A stretch of DNA of 47,390 nucleotides, taken from assembly GCA_002716065.1 (NCBI GenBank), contig PAZE01000039.1:1-47390 (forward strand), written 5' to 3'. The stretch is from Crocinitomicaceae bacterium. Its GTDB lineage: Bacteria; Bacteroidota; Bacteroidia; Flavobacteriales_D; Parvicellaceae. The first letter of the stretch is position 1, and every line of letters begins with the position of its first letter. The notes below the pieces were generated by a model. The model did no database searches, was not told where the DNA came from, and was given only the letters and a program-made list of their open reading frames with translations. The translations under genes were made by a program, and so were the position numbers. This document shows positions 9,553 to 19,280 of the stretch, one piece after another.

Positions 9553-9658
9553 TCTTAGTATAACAGGGATTTTTCCTAAATTGAGTATATAATTTATTAA
9601 CAATATTCGTGATTATCAGGACCGTTTTTTAATTTAGAAAAATAAATGTGGGGAAGCT

Positions 9659-12600
9659 ATGTTCTTGATTTTTGATACTGAAACTACTGGATTACCAAAA
9701 AACTTTAAGGCGCCAATTTCCGATACGGATAATTGGCCTAGATGCGTTCAAATAGCATGGCAATTACATGATTTGGATGGATCTTTAATAGAGAATAAGG
9801 ATTTTCTTATTTATCCAGATGGCTTTGATATTCCATATCAATCTGAAAAAATACATGGAATTTCAACAGATTTAGCTAAAGAAAAAGGGTTTTCTATTGA
9901 TCAAGTTCTTAAAGAGTTTAATAAAGCGATTGAACAATCAAAATTTATTGTTGGACATAATGTTTCCTTTGATGTTAACATCATGGGATGTGAATTTTAC
10001 AGGTTTTCAGTTGAAAATGAATTGGTGAAAAAACCTGTATTGGATACTTGTTCTGAGAATACTGCTGAGCTATGTAAGCTCAGGGGGGGAAGAGGAGGTA
10101 GGTTTAAGCTGCCAACACTAACAGAGTTAAATGAGTTTTTATTCAATGATGTTTTTGCAGAAGCGCATAATGCAACTGCAGATGTTGAGGCTACTGCTAG
10201 GTGTTTTTTAGAGTTGATAAGAATTAAGTCTTTTTCATCAGAGGATTTGCAATTAGATAAAGAGCAATATGCTTCTTTTTTCACTAAAAATTCTTCTTCC
10301 ATTGCACCTATTGGCCTAAAGCACTTGAATTTAAAAAAGGAAAGTGAAAAGATTAAGAGGCAATTAAAGAAAGAGGATGAGCCTAATGATTTTGATGTTG
10401 ATTCCAACTTGTCTGAACTTTCTGATGTGCCATTTTCTCATTTGCACAATCATTCTCAGTTTTCAATTCTTCAGTCCTGCACGCAAATTAAAAATTTAAT
10501 TCAACAAGCATCTTCAATGGGAATGCCTGCAGTTGGTCTTACTGATATAGGTAATATGATGGCGGCATATCAATTTGTTGAGGAAGGATTTAGACACAAT
10601 CTTTCTATAGATAAGCAAATTAATGCTTTAGAAAGTGATCCAGATCACGATCTTGATGAATTACAGCAATTAAAACAAAAGAAGGTATTACCTATTTTAG
10701 GTTCTGAGTTTTACTTGTGCAAAGATCGCAAGAATAAGACTGTTAAGGATTCAGGTTATCTTATTCCTATGCTTGCCAAGAATAAAAATGGATACCATAA
10801 TCTTATCAAACTCTCCTCTGACAGTCATGTTGTAGGATCATATTATGTTCCAAGAATTGATCGAAATATATTGCTTGAACATACTAAAGATATAATTGTT
10901 ACAACTGGTGGGGTTCTAGGGGAAGTTCCTCAGCTAATATTAAATGTTGGTGAAGCTCAAGCAGAGGAAGCTTTTGTTTGGTGGAAAGACAATTTTGGAG
11001 AAGACTTTTATGTGGAGTTAAATAGACATAATCTTGAGGATGAAAAAATTGTTAATCAAACGCTTTTAAAATTTGCCAATAAGCACAAGGTAAAATATTT
11101 TGCTTCAAATAATTCGTATTATCTAAATCAAGAAGATGCTCTTTCTCATGATATACTATTGTGTATAAAGGAGGGTGAGTTTAAATCTACTCCAATTGGT
11201 AGGGGGAGAGGTTTTAGAAATGGATTTCCAAATAACGAGTTTTATTTTAAGTCTCAGCAGCAGATGAAAGAGCTTTTTGCTGATTTACCTGATGCTATTA
11301 GAACTACAAATGAAATTGTTGCAAAATGTGAGTCTTATAAATTAGCAAGTGATGTATTACTTCCTGAATTTGAAATTCCAGAAGAATTTAAAGATGAGAA
11401 AGACAAACAAGATTCCACTTTAAAAAATGGTGAAAACAATTATTTGCGATATCTTACTTATGAAGGCGCAAAGAAAAGATACCAAACCATTGATGATTCC
11501 TTAAAAGAGCGCATTGATTTTGAGTTAGAGACAATTCGAAAAACAGGATATCCTGGTTATTTTCTTATTGTTCAAGATTTTTGTAATGTAGCTAGGGATA
11601 TGGGCGTTTCTGTTGGTCCTGGAAGAGGCTCAGCTGCTGGATCTGTGGTAGCTTACTGTACAGGAATTACCAATGTTGATCCGGTTAAGTATAATCTGCT
11701 TTTTGAGCGTTTTTTAAATCCAGATCGTGTTTCTATGCCTGATATTGATATTGACTTTGATGATGAAGGTCGATCAAAAGTAATTCAGTATGTTATTGAC
11801 AAGTATGGTTCAAGTCAAGTAGCTCAGATTATTACTTATGGTACAATGGCTGCAAAGTCATCGATAAGAGACGCTGGAAGGGTATTGGAATTGCCTCTTC
11901 ATGAAACAGATAGAATAGCTAAGCTTGTTCCGAATATTAAACTAAATAAATTATTAGATTTTTCTGAGGAAGATGTAAAGAAAAAAATTAGTCCTGATCA
12001 GCTTAAAATGGCACAGGAGCTAAGAACCATATATAAAAACAGTAATCTCGAAGCTGAAGTTGTTCAACAAGCAAAATTGGTTGAGGGCACTATTAGAAAT
12101 ACTGGAATACATGCTTGTGGAGTAATTATTACCCCATCGGATATTCGAGAGTATGTTCCTGTTGCTAAAGCTAAGGACTCTGAAATGTGGTGTACACAAT
12201 TTGATAATTCTGTTGCTGAAAATGCAGGATTATTAAAAATGGATTTTTTAGGGCTTAAAACGCTAACACTTATTAAAGATACTGTTAAAATTATTGAAGC
12301 ACGTTCTGGTGAAACCTTGGATATAGAAAATGTCTCTTTAGACGATAAAAAAACCTATGAACTCTTTCAAAAAGGAGAAACAGTAGGAGTGTTTCAGTAC
12401 GAATCTCCTGGAATGCAAAAGCATTTAAAGGCTTTAAAACCAACTGAATTTTCAGATTTAATTGCCATGAATGCTTTGTATCGACCAGGTCCAATTGAGT
12501 ATATCCCTAGCTTTATAAAGCGTAAACTAGGTGAAGAGGAGATAAAGTATGACTTACCTGAGATGGAGGAGTACCTTAAAGAAACCTATGGGATTACTGT

Positions 12601-14152
12601 TTATCAAGAGCAAGTGATGCTCCTTTCTCAAAAGTTAGTTGGCTTTACAAAGGGTGAGGCAGATACTTTGAGAAAAGCTATGGGTAAAAAGAAGTTTGAT
12701 CTTCTTGCTAAAATGAAGCCTCAATTTCTTGATCAAGGGGAGAAGAATGGGCACGATAGAGAAATTTTAGAGAAAATATGGAAAGATTGGGAGGCCTTTG
12801 CATCGTATGCATTTAATAAATCACACTCAACTTGCTATGCTTTAATTGCTTACCATACGGCATATTTAAAAGCCAATTACCCAGCTGAATATATGGCATC
12901 TGTTTTAAGTAATAACATGAATGACATCAAGAACGTCACCTTTTTCATGGAAGAGTGTAAGCGTATGGGCTTAGATGTTTTAGGCCCTGATGTTAATGAG
13001 AGTTGGTATAAATTTGCTGTTAACCCAAAAGGGCAAATTCGATTTGGTCTAGGAGCAATCAAGGGAGTTGGAATAAATCCTGTGAAAAATATTGTAGATA
13101 TTCGAAAAAAAGAGGGTTTGTTTACCTCCATTTTTGATTATGTAAAAAAAGTAAACTTAAGAGATAGTAATAAAAGAGTATTGGAAAGTTTTGCTATGGC
13201 AGGGGCTTTTGATTCTTTTTCTGATGTTCACAGGGCTCAATATTTTCATGTAGATGCCAAAAATAGATCATTAATTGAAACTGCGATTAAATACGGGCAG
13301 TCCTTTCAGGAACGTTCCAATTCTGCTCAGGTAGATATGTTTGGTAATGCTGATGGAGAAATTGACTTCCCACAGCCTCCAATTCCCTTTTGTGATGAGT
13401 GGAATACTTTTGAAAAATTAAATAAAGAAAAAGATGTTGTTGGAATTTACATCTCTGGTCATCCTTTAGAAGATTATAAATTAGAGCTACAAAATTTTTG
13501 CGATATAAATGCTGGTGTCTTGGCTGAAAATATAAACCAGTTTCCTGAAAGGGAGTTTACCTTAATAGGCATTGCTAATAAAGCCCTGAATTTACAAAGT
13601 AGAAAAGGAAACAAATATGGAGTATTAGAGCTTCAAGATATGTATGGAGCAATGGAGTTTAGGTTGTTTGGTGAGCAGTACTTGAAATTCAGCTATTTCT
13701 TACACCCAGGTAATTTTCTTGCAGTTACAGGAAAAGTTCAGCTAAAAGCCAAACATTATAATTCTGATGGAAAACAAAAAGAATTTAAAATTTCAAAAAT
13801 TGAGCTTTTAAAAGATGTTCTTCAAAAGAATGTTAAGAACATTTATTTGCGATGGGATTCCAATCTAATGGATAAAAAAGAGGTAGATGCTATTGAAAAA
13901 ATATTTAAAAAACATAAAGGCAAAAAACCCGTGTATTTTGAGTTGATTGACTCAACAGATAAATCATCTGTCTTGTTAACTTCTAGAGATGTAATGCTTA
14001 ATGTTTCTAATGATTTATATGATGATCTAAATGAACTTTCCAGCTTTTTAGGTTGTTCGTTGAATCAATCAAAATTGAATGAATATTTAAGAAATAGTTC
14101 CACAAATAGCGCTGCACAAGAGCAAATTGAAGAGCAAGAATTGATTAATTAA
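9659..14152 (+). CDS. dnaE: DNA polymerase III subunit alpha with N-terminal proofreading exonuclease
   Basis: 1497 residues. An N-terminal DEDDh exonuclease domain (about 1-190) shows FDTETTG (D and E), GHNVSFDVNIM and HNATADVEA. After a linker comes the PHP domain (from about 260, FSHLHNHSQFSIL), then the polymerase palm with the metal-binding aspartates in PDIDIDF (about 693-699). Further on are the fingers and a clamp-binding sequence QVDMFG at about 1224, then an OB fold (about 1295-1380). This replicative polymerase therefore carries its own proofreader. The arrangement, exonuclease ahead of PHP, is the one known from Flavobacteriia and differs from PolC, where the exonuclease interrupts PHP. 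The preceding 106 nt show no clear TAnnTTTG box. Confidence 0.96.
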   Translation: MFLIFDTETTGLPKNFKAPISDTDNWPRCVQIAWQLHDLDGSLIENKDFLIYPDGFDIPYQSEKIHGISTDLAKEKGFSIDQVLKEFNKAIEQSKFIVGHNVSFDVNIMGCEFYRFSVENELVKKPVLDTCSENTAELCKLRGGRGGRFKLPTLTELNEFLFNDVFAEAHNATADVEATARCFLELIRIKSFSSEDLQLDKEQYASFFTKNSSSIAPIGLKHLNLKKESEKIKRQLKKEDEPNDFDVDSNLSELSDVPFSHLHNHSQFSILQSCTQIKNLIQQASSMGMPAVGLTDIGNMMAAYQFVEEGFRHNLSIDKQINALESDPDHDLDELQQLKQKKVLPILGSEFYLCKDRKNKTVKDSGYLIPMLAKNKNGYHNLIKLSSDSHVVGSYYVPRIDRNILLEHTKDIIVTTGGVLGEVPQLILNVGEAQAEEAFVWWKDNFGEDFYVELNRHNLEDEKIVNQTLLKFANKHKVKYFASNNSYYLNQEDALSHDILLCIKEGEFKSTPIGRGRGFRNGFPNNEFYFKSQQQMKELFADLPDAIRTTNEIVAKCESYKLASDVLLPEFEIPEEFKDEKDKQDSTLKNGENNYLRYLTYEGAKKRYQTIDDSLKERIDFELETIRKTGYPGYFLIVQDFCNVARDMGVSVGPGRGSAAGSVVAYCTGITNVDPVKYNLLFERFLNPDRVSMPDIDIDFDDEGRSKVIQYVIDKYGSSQVAQIITYGTMAAKSSIRDAGRVLELPLHETDRIAKLVPNIKLNKLLDFSEEDVKKKISPDQLKMAQELRTIYKNSNLEAEVVQQAKLVEGTIRNTGIHACGVIITPSDIREYVPVAKAKDSEMWCTQFDNSVAENAGLLKMDFLGLKTLTLIKDTVKIIEARSGETLDIENVSLDDKKTYELFQKGETVGVFQYESPGMQKHLKALKPTEFSDLIAMNALYRPGPIEYIPSFIKRKLGEEEIKYDLPEMEEYLKETYGITVYQEQVMLLSQKLVGFTKGEADTLRKAMGKKKFDLLAKMKPQFLDQGEKNGHDREILEKIWKDWEAFASYAFNKSHSTCYALIAYHTAYLKANYPAEYMASVLSNNMNDIKNVTFFMEECKRMGLDVLGPDVNESWYKFAVNPKGQIRFGLGAIKGVGINPVKNIVDIRKKEGLFTSIFDYVKKVNLRDSNKRVLESFAMAGAFDSFSDVHRAQYFHVDAKNRSLIETAIKYGQSFQERSNSAQVDMFGNADGEIDFPQPPIPFCDEWNTFEKLNKEKDVVGIYISGHPLEDYKLELQNFCDINAGVLAENINQFPEREFTLIGIANKALNLQSRKGNKYGVLELQDMYGAMEFRLFGEQYLKFSYFLHPGNFLAVTGKVQLKAKHYNSDGKQKEFKISKIELLKDVLQKNVKNIYLRWDSNLMDKKEVDAIEKIFKKHKGKKPVYFELIDSTDKSSVLLTSRDVMLNVSNDLYDDLNELSSFLGCSLNQSKLNEYLRNSSTNSAAQEQIEEQELIN

Positions 14153-14238
14153 AGTCATTTTTAAATTATTATTCTAGGTTATTTTATTTGTCAAAATAAA
14201 GTTCGATAGTATATTAGTAAAAAATTAAAAAAGTAGAA

Positions 14239-14556
14239 ATGGCATTAGAATTTACAGAAGCTAATTTTGACGAATTAGCAATGAACTCAGATAAAGCAGT
14301 ATTGGTTGATTTTTGGGCAGAGTGGTGTGGTCCATGTAGAATGGTTGGCCCTCATGTTGACGCTCTTTCAACTGAATATGAAGGTAAAGCAGTTGTTGGA
14401 AAAGTAAATGTTGATCACAATCCTTCAATTGCGGCTAAGTTTGGTGTAAGAAATATTCCAACCGTTATTTTTCTTAAAAATGGTGAAGTTGTAGATAAAG
14501 TTGTTGGTGCACAATCTAAAGAAGCATTAGCTGAGAAGTTAGATGCCAATATTTAA
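14239..14556 (+). CDS. trxA: Thioredoxin
   Basis: 105 residues, normal thioredoxin length, with the redox motif WCGPC (C30 and C33) and the cis-proline segment RNIPTVIF. It is a cytoplasmic disulfide reductase. It lies 86 nt after dnaE. A TTTATTTG sequence at 14183-14190 differs from the -7 consensus TAnnTTTG at one position, so it may have its own promoter. It converges on the next minus-strand gene with only 9 nt between the ends. Confidence 0.97.
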   Translation: MALEFTEANFDELAMNSDKAVLVDFWAEWCGPCRMVGPHVDALSTEYEGKAVVGKVNVDHNPSIAAKFGVRNIPTVIFLKNGEVVDKVVGAQSKEALAEKLDANI

Positions 14557-14565
14557 ATTGGATTT

Positions 14566-16482
14566 TTATCTGGTAAGTTGAAAACTGCCAGTTGAATTTT
14601 CATTTTCTAGATAATTCGTTAGCACATAGTAGTAGGTTCCATTTGGAAGCTCTAGTCCACTTGTTGTTCTGCCGTCCCAATTGTTAAGGTATGGGTTTTG
14701 ATTAAATACGGTTTGTCCCCATCTATTTAAAACAACCAAACCATACTGGTTGTTAACTCCTTGAATGAAAAAGGTGTCATTAATTCTATCATTATTTGGG
14801 GTAAATATTGTTGGAATGGTAACCTCTAATGGAATTATGGTAACGTTTTCGCAATAGGTATCTGAACAATTAAAAGAATTAGTTGAAGTTAAACAAATGG
14901 TGTAATCTCCAGGAATGGAATAGAAATAGCTTGGGTTTTGAGTAGTGTCAGAATCACCATTCCCAAAATCCCAAAGCCAATTTACGGTTGTGTCAAACGA
15001 AAGGTCTTCAAATAAAATGCTGTCCTGAGCGTAAATGTCAAAATATGGACTAAAGCTAAAATCGGTGGTTTGGTAATTTCCATCTAAAATAGTTAGTGTT
15101 AGAGAGTCAGTGCAGCCGTTATCATCAGTGATTAAAAATTGAAAGTTTCCTTGACTTAATTGATTGGTATCTAAAGATGAAACTGAATCACCATTAATTA
15201 AGTAATTGAAAGGAGCAGTTCCATTTAAGGCAGTAAGCCCAGAAATATATCCATTAGCTTGTCCACAATCTTCATCATAGGTAATAAGAGAGGAGAGGTC
15301 AAATTCAGGTCCGCCAATTGAGTCAACAGTGATAACTGCAGTGTCTTGGCAATTGTACTGGTCACTTACAATTAGCTCATAATCTCCATTGGAAAGATTG
15401 AAAACATCTAAACTAGAAAGATTACCATCCCAGTATATACTGTAAGGTGAGACTCCACCAGTAACAGTAATGCCAGAAATAAAACCATCTTGTTGTTCAC
15501 AAGATTCTTCATTAACTACCATTAAGCTGGTATCTATAATTGGAGCAGGTATGTTGTTTATGGTAAATGGACCTGCAGTTTCTGAGCACCCCAACCCATC
15601 TGTAATTGTTAAACTGTAGGTTCCTGAAGAAAGATTCGAAGTATCTAAGGATACAGATGGTGATGCATTCCATGAGTAGCTAATGGGGTTTAATCCACCT
15701 GTGTAGCTGATTCCACTTATTGAGCCATCTTGTTGGTTGCAGTGTTCATCTGAAATAACAATAGAGGAAGTGTTGATGTTGATATCAGGAACATCAATGC
15801 AAAAACGTTGGTCATTAAATTGAGATCCAGTAGATCCTGTAAACCCCCAGTATACCATAGGATTTCCAGAAAATATGGTGTTGACAATGTCACCAATATG
15901 AGCAAGTACTAAATTTCCGTCAAAAAACACAGTCATTGTATTAATTGTTGGAGTCCATACCACTCGAAGAGAATGGTAAGCTGAGTCTTCAATTTCACCT
16001 AAATCAAAGGGACCATCAAGATTGTTTGCACTTGAGTGAGAAGGATCACCGTTAGTATTGATGGAAATGTGATCATTTAACGGGTCATTATTAGCAGGAT
16101 TCTGCCAGGTATCTATGTATACCCCAAGTGAAGGGGTAACTCCACCCAAACCCATAGAACCTCCTGCGATTCCTATGGTTGTACTTATTGGTTGTAGTCC
16201 AAAAGCAATTCCATCAGCACCAATCCATTGACCAGGACTATTAAAACCTAAAAAAACTTCAAAAGTAAAATCAAAAGGTTGAGTAAGGTCTAGTTGATAG
16301 ATGTTCCAAACAGATCCTACTTGGTTGCTTTGATTTGGAGTAAGTTGATAGCATTTACAATCTATTTGAGAAGCGTTGCCATTAATTTGAAATTGGCTGT
16401 AAAATAAGGAACAATAAAAAAGTAGAACTATTAGAGCTAATTCTTTAAAGGGAAACTTAATTTTATAAAAGCTTAAAAACAT
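14566..16482 (-). CDS. Lectin/SprB-repeat/PKD surface protein with type B sorting domain
   Basis: 638 residues. After a signal segment (about 1-31) comes an L-type (legume-like) lectin domain (about 32-235; IGADGIAFGLQP, PSLGVYIDTWQN, LRVVWTPTINTMTVFFDG). Three SprB-like repeats follow, each opening with a C-x-Q-x-(D/N)-G motif (HCNQQDGSISGI, SCEQQDGFISGI, DCGQANGYISGL), then a PKD domain (WDFGNGDSDTTQNPSYFY). The C-terminus is a gliding-motility-type domain (FTPNNDRINDTFFI... LNRWGQTVFNQ), a T9SS type B signal. It is probably a surface adhesin that binds glycans. Type B cargo normally needs a SprF-like partner; none is adjacent, the nearest being at 34223-35278. Confidence 0.88.
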   Translation of the reverse strand: MFLSFYKIKFPFKELALIVLLFYCSLFYSQFQINGNASQIDCKCYQLTPNQSNQVGSVWNIYQLDLTQPFDFTFEVFLGFNSPGQWIGADGIAFGLQPISTTIGIAGGSMGLGGVTPSLGVYIDTWQNPANNDPLNDHISINTNGDPSHSSANNLDGPFDLGEIEDSAYHSLRVVWTPTINTMTVFFDGNLVLAHIGDIVNTIFSGNPMVYWGFTGSTGSQFNDQRFCIDVPDININTSSIVISDEHCNQQDGSISGISYTGGLNPISYSWNASPSVSLDTSNLSSGTYSLTITDGLGCSETAGPFTINNIPAPIIDTSLMVVNEESCEQQDGFISGITVTGGVSPYSIYWDGNLSSLDVFNLSNGDYELIVSDQYNCQDTAVITVDSIGGPEFDLSSLITYDEDCGQANGYISGLTALNGTAPFNYLINGDSVSSLDTNQLSQGNFQFLITDDNGCTDSLTLTILDGNYQTTDFSFSPYFDIYAQDSILFEDLSFDTTVNWLWDFGNGDSDTTQNPSYFYSIPGDYTICLTSTNSFNCSDTYCENVTIIPLEVTIPTIFTPNNDRINDTFFIQGVNNQYGLVVLNRWGQTVFNQNPYLNNWDGRTTSGLELPNGTYYYVLTNYLENENSTGSFQLTR

Positions 16483-16569
16483 TGTTTTGTAAATAGGGCA
16501 AAATTTTAAGAATGTTAAGTTATAAATTTTAATTTATTCAATATGTTTAAAAATGAGCTTGTTTAAAAA

Positions 16570-16597
16570 AAATATCAATTGAATTCAATTGATATTT
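16570..16597. promoter_or_regulatory. Perfect 28-bp palindrome in the divergent dapB promoter region (operator candidate)
   Basis: Positions 16570-16597 form an uninterrupted perfect palindrome centred on GAATTC. It lies between two divergent genes, so it cannot be a terminator for either. Its right edge overlaps the likely -33 box (TTTA 16595-16598) of the dapB promoter. A dimeric regulator binding here could block that promoter; this is inference from position and symmetry. Confidence 0.5.
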
Positions 16598-16625
16598 AAT
16601 TAGTTGCCCTTTTATTTTACATTTG
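16595..16625 (+). promoter_or_regulatory. Candidate promoter of dapB-lepB-wbqC
   Basis: TTTA (16595-16598), 19 nt, then TACATTTG (16618-16625): the -7 box fits TAnnTTTG fully and the -33 box fits TTTG at three of four positions. The ATG of dapB follows 17 nt later, giving a short leader. Confidence 0.6.
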
Positions 16626-16642
16626 TCTCAATAAGTGTATAG

Positions 16643-17356
16643 ATGAAAATATCAATTATTGGTTATGGTAAAATGGGGCGAAAAATAGAAAACTTGGCCC
16701 TGCAAAGAGGTCATGAAATTTATTTTGTTGCTGATGGGCCTGATTGGAAAAGTGATGATATTTCGGGTAGTGACGCTGCAATAGAATTCTCTCAACCTTC
16801 ATCTGCTATAAGCAATATTCATAAATGTTTTGATACAAAAGTACCTGTTGTAGTTGGAACTACTGGCTGGTATGACCAATTGGATGATGTAGTAAATCAA
16901 TGTCAAACAAAAGAAGGTGCATTACTTACTTCAACTAATTTTTCTTTGGGTGTTAACATTTTTTTTGAAATAAATAAGAAGTTAGCTTCGTTAATGAGTG
17001 GAAAATCGGATTACAAAGTGTCTATTGAAGAAATTCACCATACTCAAAAACTTGATAAACCAAGTGGAACTGCCATTACCATTGCGGAACAAATTATTAG
17101 CAATCACAATGGTTATCAAAAATGGAATTTATCTGAGCGTCACAATACTTCAAATTCTATTCGTATAGACGCCCTAAGAGAAGAAAATATTCCAGGAACA
17201 CATTCTGTTAATTACCAAAACTATATTGATGAAATTAGCATTTCTCATAAAGCTAAAAGCAGGGAGGGTTTTGCGCTTGGAGCCGTATTGGCAGCAGAAT
17301 TTATTCAGGGGAAAAAAGGTGTTTTTTCAATGCAGGATGTTTTAGCAATACAATAG
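16643..17356 (+). CDS. dapB: 4-hydroxy-tetrahydrodipicolinate reductase
   Basis: 237 residues, in the shorter size range seen in Bacteroidota. The N-terminal nucleotide-binding motif is GYGKMGRKIE (7-16). The catalytic segment is EIHHTQKLDKPSGTA (130-144) with the histidines and lysine of the active site. It reduces 4-hydroxy-tetrahydrodipicolinate on the diaminopimelate/lysine pathway in the cytoplasm; DapA, which makes its substrate, is encoded at 43600 in this window. It is first gene of a probable operon with lepB (7 nt downstream) and wbqC. Confidence 0.95.
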   Translation: MKISIIGYGKMGRKIENLALQRGHEIYFVADGPDWKSDDISGSDAAIEFSQPSSAISNIHKCFDTKVPVVVGTTGWYDQLDDVVNQCQTKEGALLTSTNFSLGVNIFFEINKKLASLMSGKSDYKVSIEEIHHTQKLDKPSGTAITIAEQIISNHNGYQKWNLSERHNTSNSIRIDALREENIPGTHSVNYQNYIDEISISHKAKSREGFALGAVLAAEFIQGKKGVFSMQDVLAIQ

Positions 17357-17363
17357 ATTAATT

Positions 17364-19280
17364 ATGATACCACAAATTTTATTATACCTAATGATCGTTA
17401 TATATTTTGGATCATTATGGAAAATTTTTGAAAAGGCAGGGAGAAATAAATGGGAAGGGTTCGTTCCTGGTTACAACATTTATGTTTGGCTTAAAATAAT
17501 CAACAAGCCTTGGTGGTGGATTTTCTTTTTTATAATTCCTTTTGTGAACCTGGTAGTTGCTGTTGGATGTAATGTTGAAACAGCAAGATTATTTGGTAAA
17601 TATTCTCCAAAAGATACCGTTCTTTCTATTTTACTGCCTTGGTATTTTATTCCCTTTTTAGCATATGATTCTAAAAATACTTTGGTTGAACCTACAGATT
17701 GGTCAAAAAAAGAGGATAGAGATAAAAGAATGATTCACGATCATTTAACATTATTTTTTATTGCTCCTTTTGTTGGACATGCTCTTTTTGTAGTATTTAA
17801 AGTGTTAGGGTCAAAAAATAAACCTAATAAAAAAACCATTGCTTGTGAGTGGACCAATGCTTTAGGATTTGCAATTGTAGCAGCTTCAATTATTCGAACT
17901 TTCTTTTTCGAAGCCTTTACCATTCCTACAGGATCAATGGAGAAAACAATGCGTGTAGGAGATTATTTGTTTGTCAATAAAATGAAATATGGAGCAAAGC
18001 TTCCTCAAACCCCAATTTCTATTCCTTTTGTTCACAATAGAATTCCTGGAACTTTTATTCCATCTTTTGTTGAGTGGTTTAAGATCGATTATACAAGACT
18101 TCCTGGTTATGGAGACATAAAAAGAAATGATATTATGGTTTTTAATTGGCCAGTAGGTGATAGTGTAATTGTTCATGATGCTGTAATTGCTCACGATTAC
18201 TATTCTATTCTAAGAAATGAAGCATTTATTAATTGTGCAATTGATCAAAATGCAATTGCCAATAATAGGGTTACTTTGACTAATGATAGGTATCAGAATT
18301 TTGTTGATACATACATGAGTCAAACAAGGAAAAATTTCATTAATGGAGGTTCAATTAATCAATCACCCGCTGGAAGAATTGAACAAACAGATGGTCTAAC
18401 AACTTTACCAATTGATAAAAAAGAAAACTACATAAAAAGATGTGTTGCAGTTGGTGGGGATACATTAGAGATTATTGACAATATAATTCATATTAATGGA
18501 GTGGCTGAAGAGTTGCCCGAAGAAGCCTTATTTACTTATAACTTTTATTTTGATCAAAAGTCAGGCCTTCCACCCTATGACATGATGTTGGAAGATTTTG
18601 AAATATACAATGAACAACACCATCCAATGACTTATCCTAATGGAGCCATGGAATGGTATAATCCAAGAGAGTTTACAAGAACAATTCAGGATTCTATTGT
18701 TACTGTTGTAGATTCTTTAGATCGTTCTAAAGATATTTTTACAATAAATGAAACCAAGCAATCAGTTAAAATTAATCATGAAATTTTAACCTGTAGTCCT
18801 GAAACGGCAAGAAAGCTAGCAGCTATTCCTGGTTGCGATAGTGTTGTCATGGAAATTAATCCTAAAGGTATGGACTATGCTGCTATGGGGCAATATTGTC
18901 CAGTATTTCCAAACCATCCTTCTTTTGATTGGTCTAGAGATAACTTTGGACCACTATATATTCCTGAAAAAGGGGGGACTATTGAATTAACGTCTATCAA
19001 TTGGAATATTTATAAAAGAGCTATAGAAGTTTACGAAAAAAACAATGTTCAAGAAAATGCTGATGGTTCTATTGAAATAAATGGTGAGATAGTAACTCAT
19101 TATACTTTTAAGCAAAATTATTATTGGCTAGTTGGAGACAATAGACATGGTTCTGCTGATTCTAGATACTGGGGATTTGTACCTGAAGATCATGTAGTTG
19201 GCACGGCTTCTTTTATATGGTTTACCAAACATATTGAAACTGGAATTCGATGGGATAGAATTTTTTCATTTGTTAAATAA
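17364..19280 (+). CDS. lepB: Signal peptidase I, long form
   Basis: 638 residues. The first ~170 residues are membrane segments resembling a DUF5684-like region (GFVPGYNIYVWLKII). A further transmembrane helix follows (about 160-185), then the catalytic serine S191 in IPTGSMEKTMRVGDY. The general-base lysine K358 is in YIKRCVAVGGDTLEI, and box E is GDNRHGSADSRYWGFV near the end. The enzyme removes signal peptides at the outer face of the inner membrane. The Ser-Lys distance is 167 residues, against about 55 in E. coli LepB. Long insertions of this kind are known in Bacteroidota. The stop and the next start share one base (TAATG). Confidence 0.95.
   Translation: MIPQILLYLMIVIYFGSLWKIFEKAGRNKWEGFVPGYNIYVWLKIINKPWWWIFFFIIPFVNLVVAVGCNVETARLFGKYSPKDTVLSILLPWYFIPFLAYDSKNTLVEPTDWSKKEDRDKRMIHDHLTLFFIAPFVGHALFVVFKVLGSKNKPNKKTIACEWTNALGFAIVAASIIRTFFFEAFTIPTGSMEKTMRVGDYLFVNKMKYGAKLPQTPISIPFVHNRIPGTFIPSFVEWFKIDYTRLPGYGDIKRNDIMVFNWPVGDSVIVHDAVIAHDYYSILRNEAFINCAIDQNAIANNRVTLTNDRYQNFVDTYMSQTRKNFINGGSINQSPAGRIEQTDGLTTLPIDKKENYIKRCVAVGGDTLEIIDNIIHINGVAEELPEEALFTYNFYFDQKSGLPPYDMMLEDFEIYNEQHHPMTYPNGAMEWYNPREFTRTIQDSIVTVVDSLDRSKDIFTINETKQSVKINHEILTCSPETARKLAAIPGCDSVVMEINPKGMDYAAMGQYCPVFPNHPSFDWSRDNFGPLYIPEKGGTIELTSINWNIYKRAIEVYEKNNVQENADGSIEINGEIVTHYTFKQNYYWLVGDNRHGSADSRYWGFVPEDHVVGTASFIWFTKHIETGIRWDRIFSFVK

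Noticed and set aside
9553-9658. Terminator after the GH1 gene or promoter for dnaE
   Set aside because: Only a weak AGG/CCT stem and no full TAnnTTTG box could be found in the gap.
9997-10407. 136-codon open frame antisense to dnaE
   Set aside because: It lies wholly inside the exonuclease/linker part of dnaE and its product is a Ser/Leu/Phe-rich shadow without family features.
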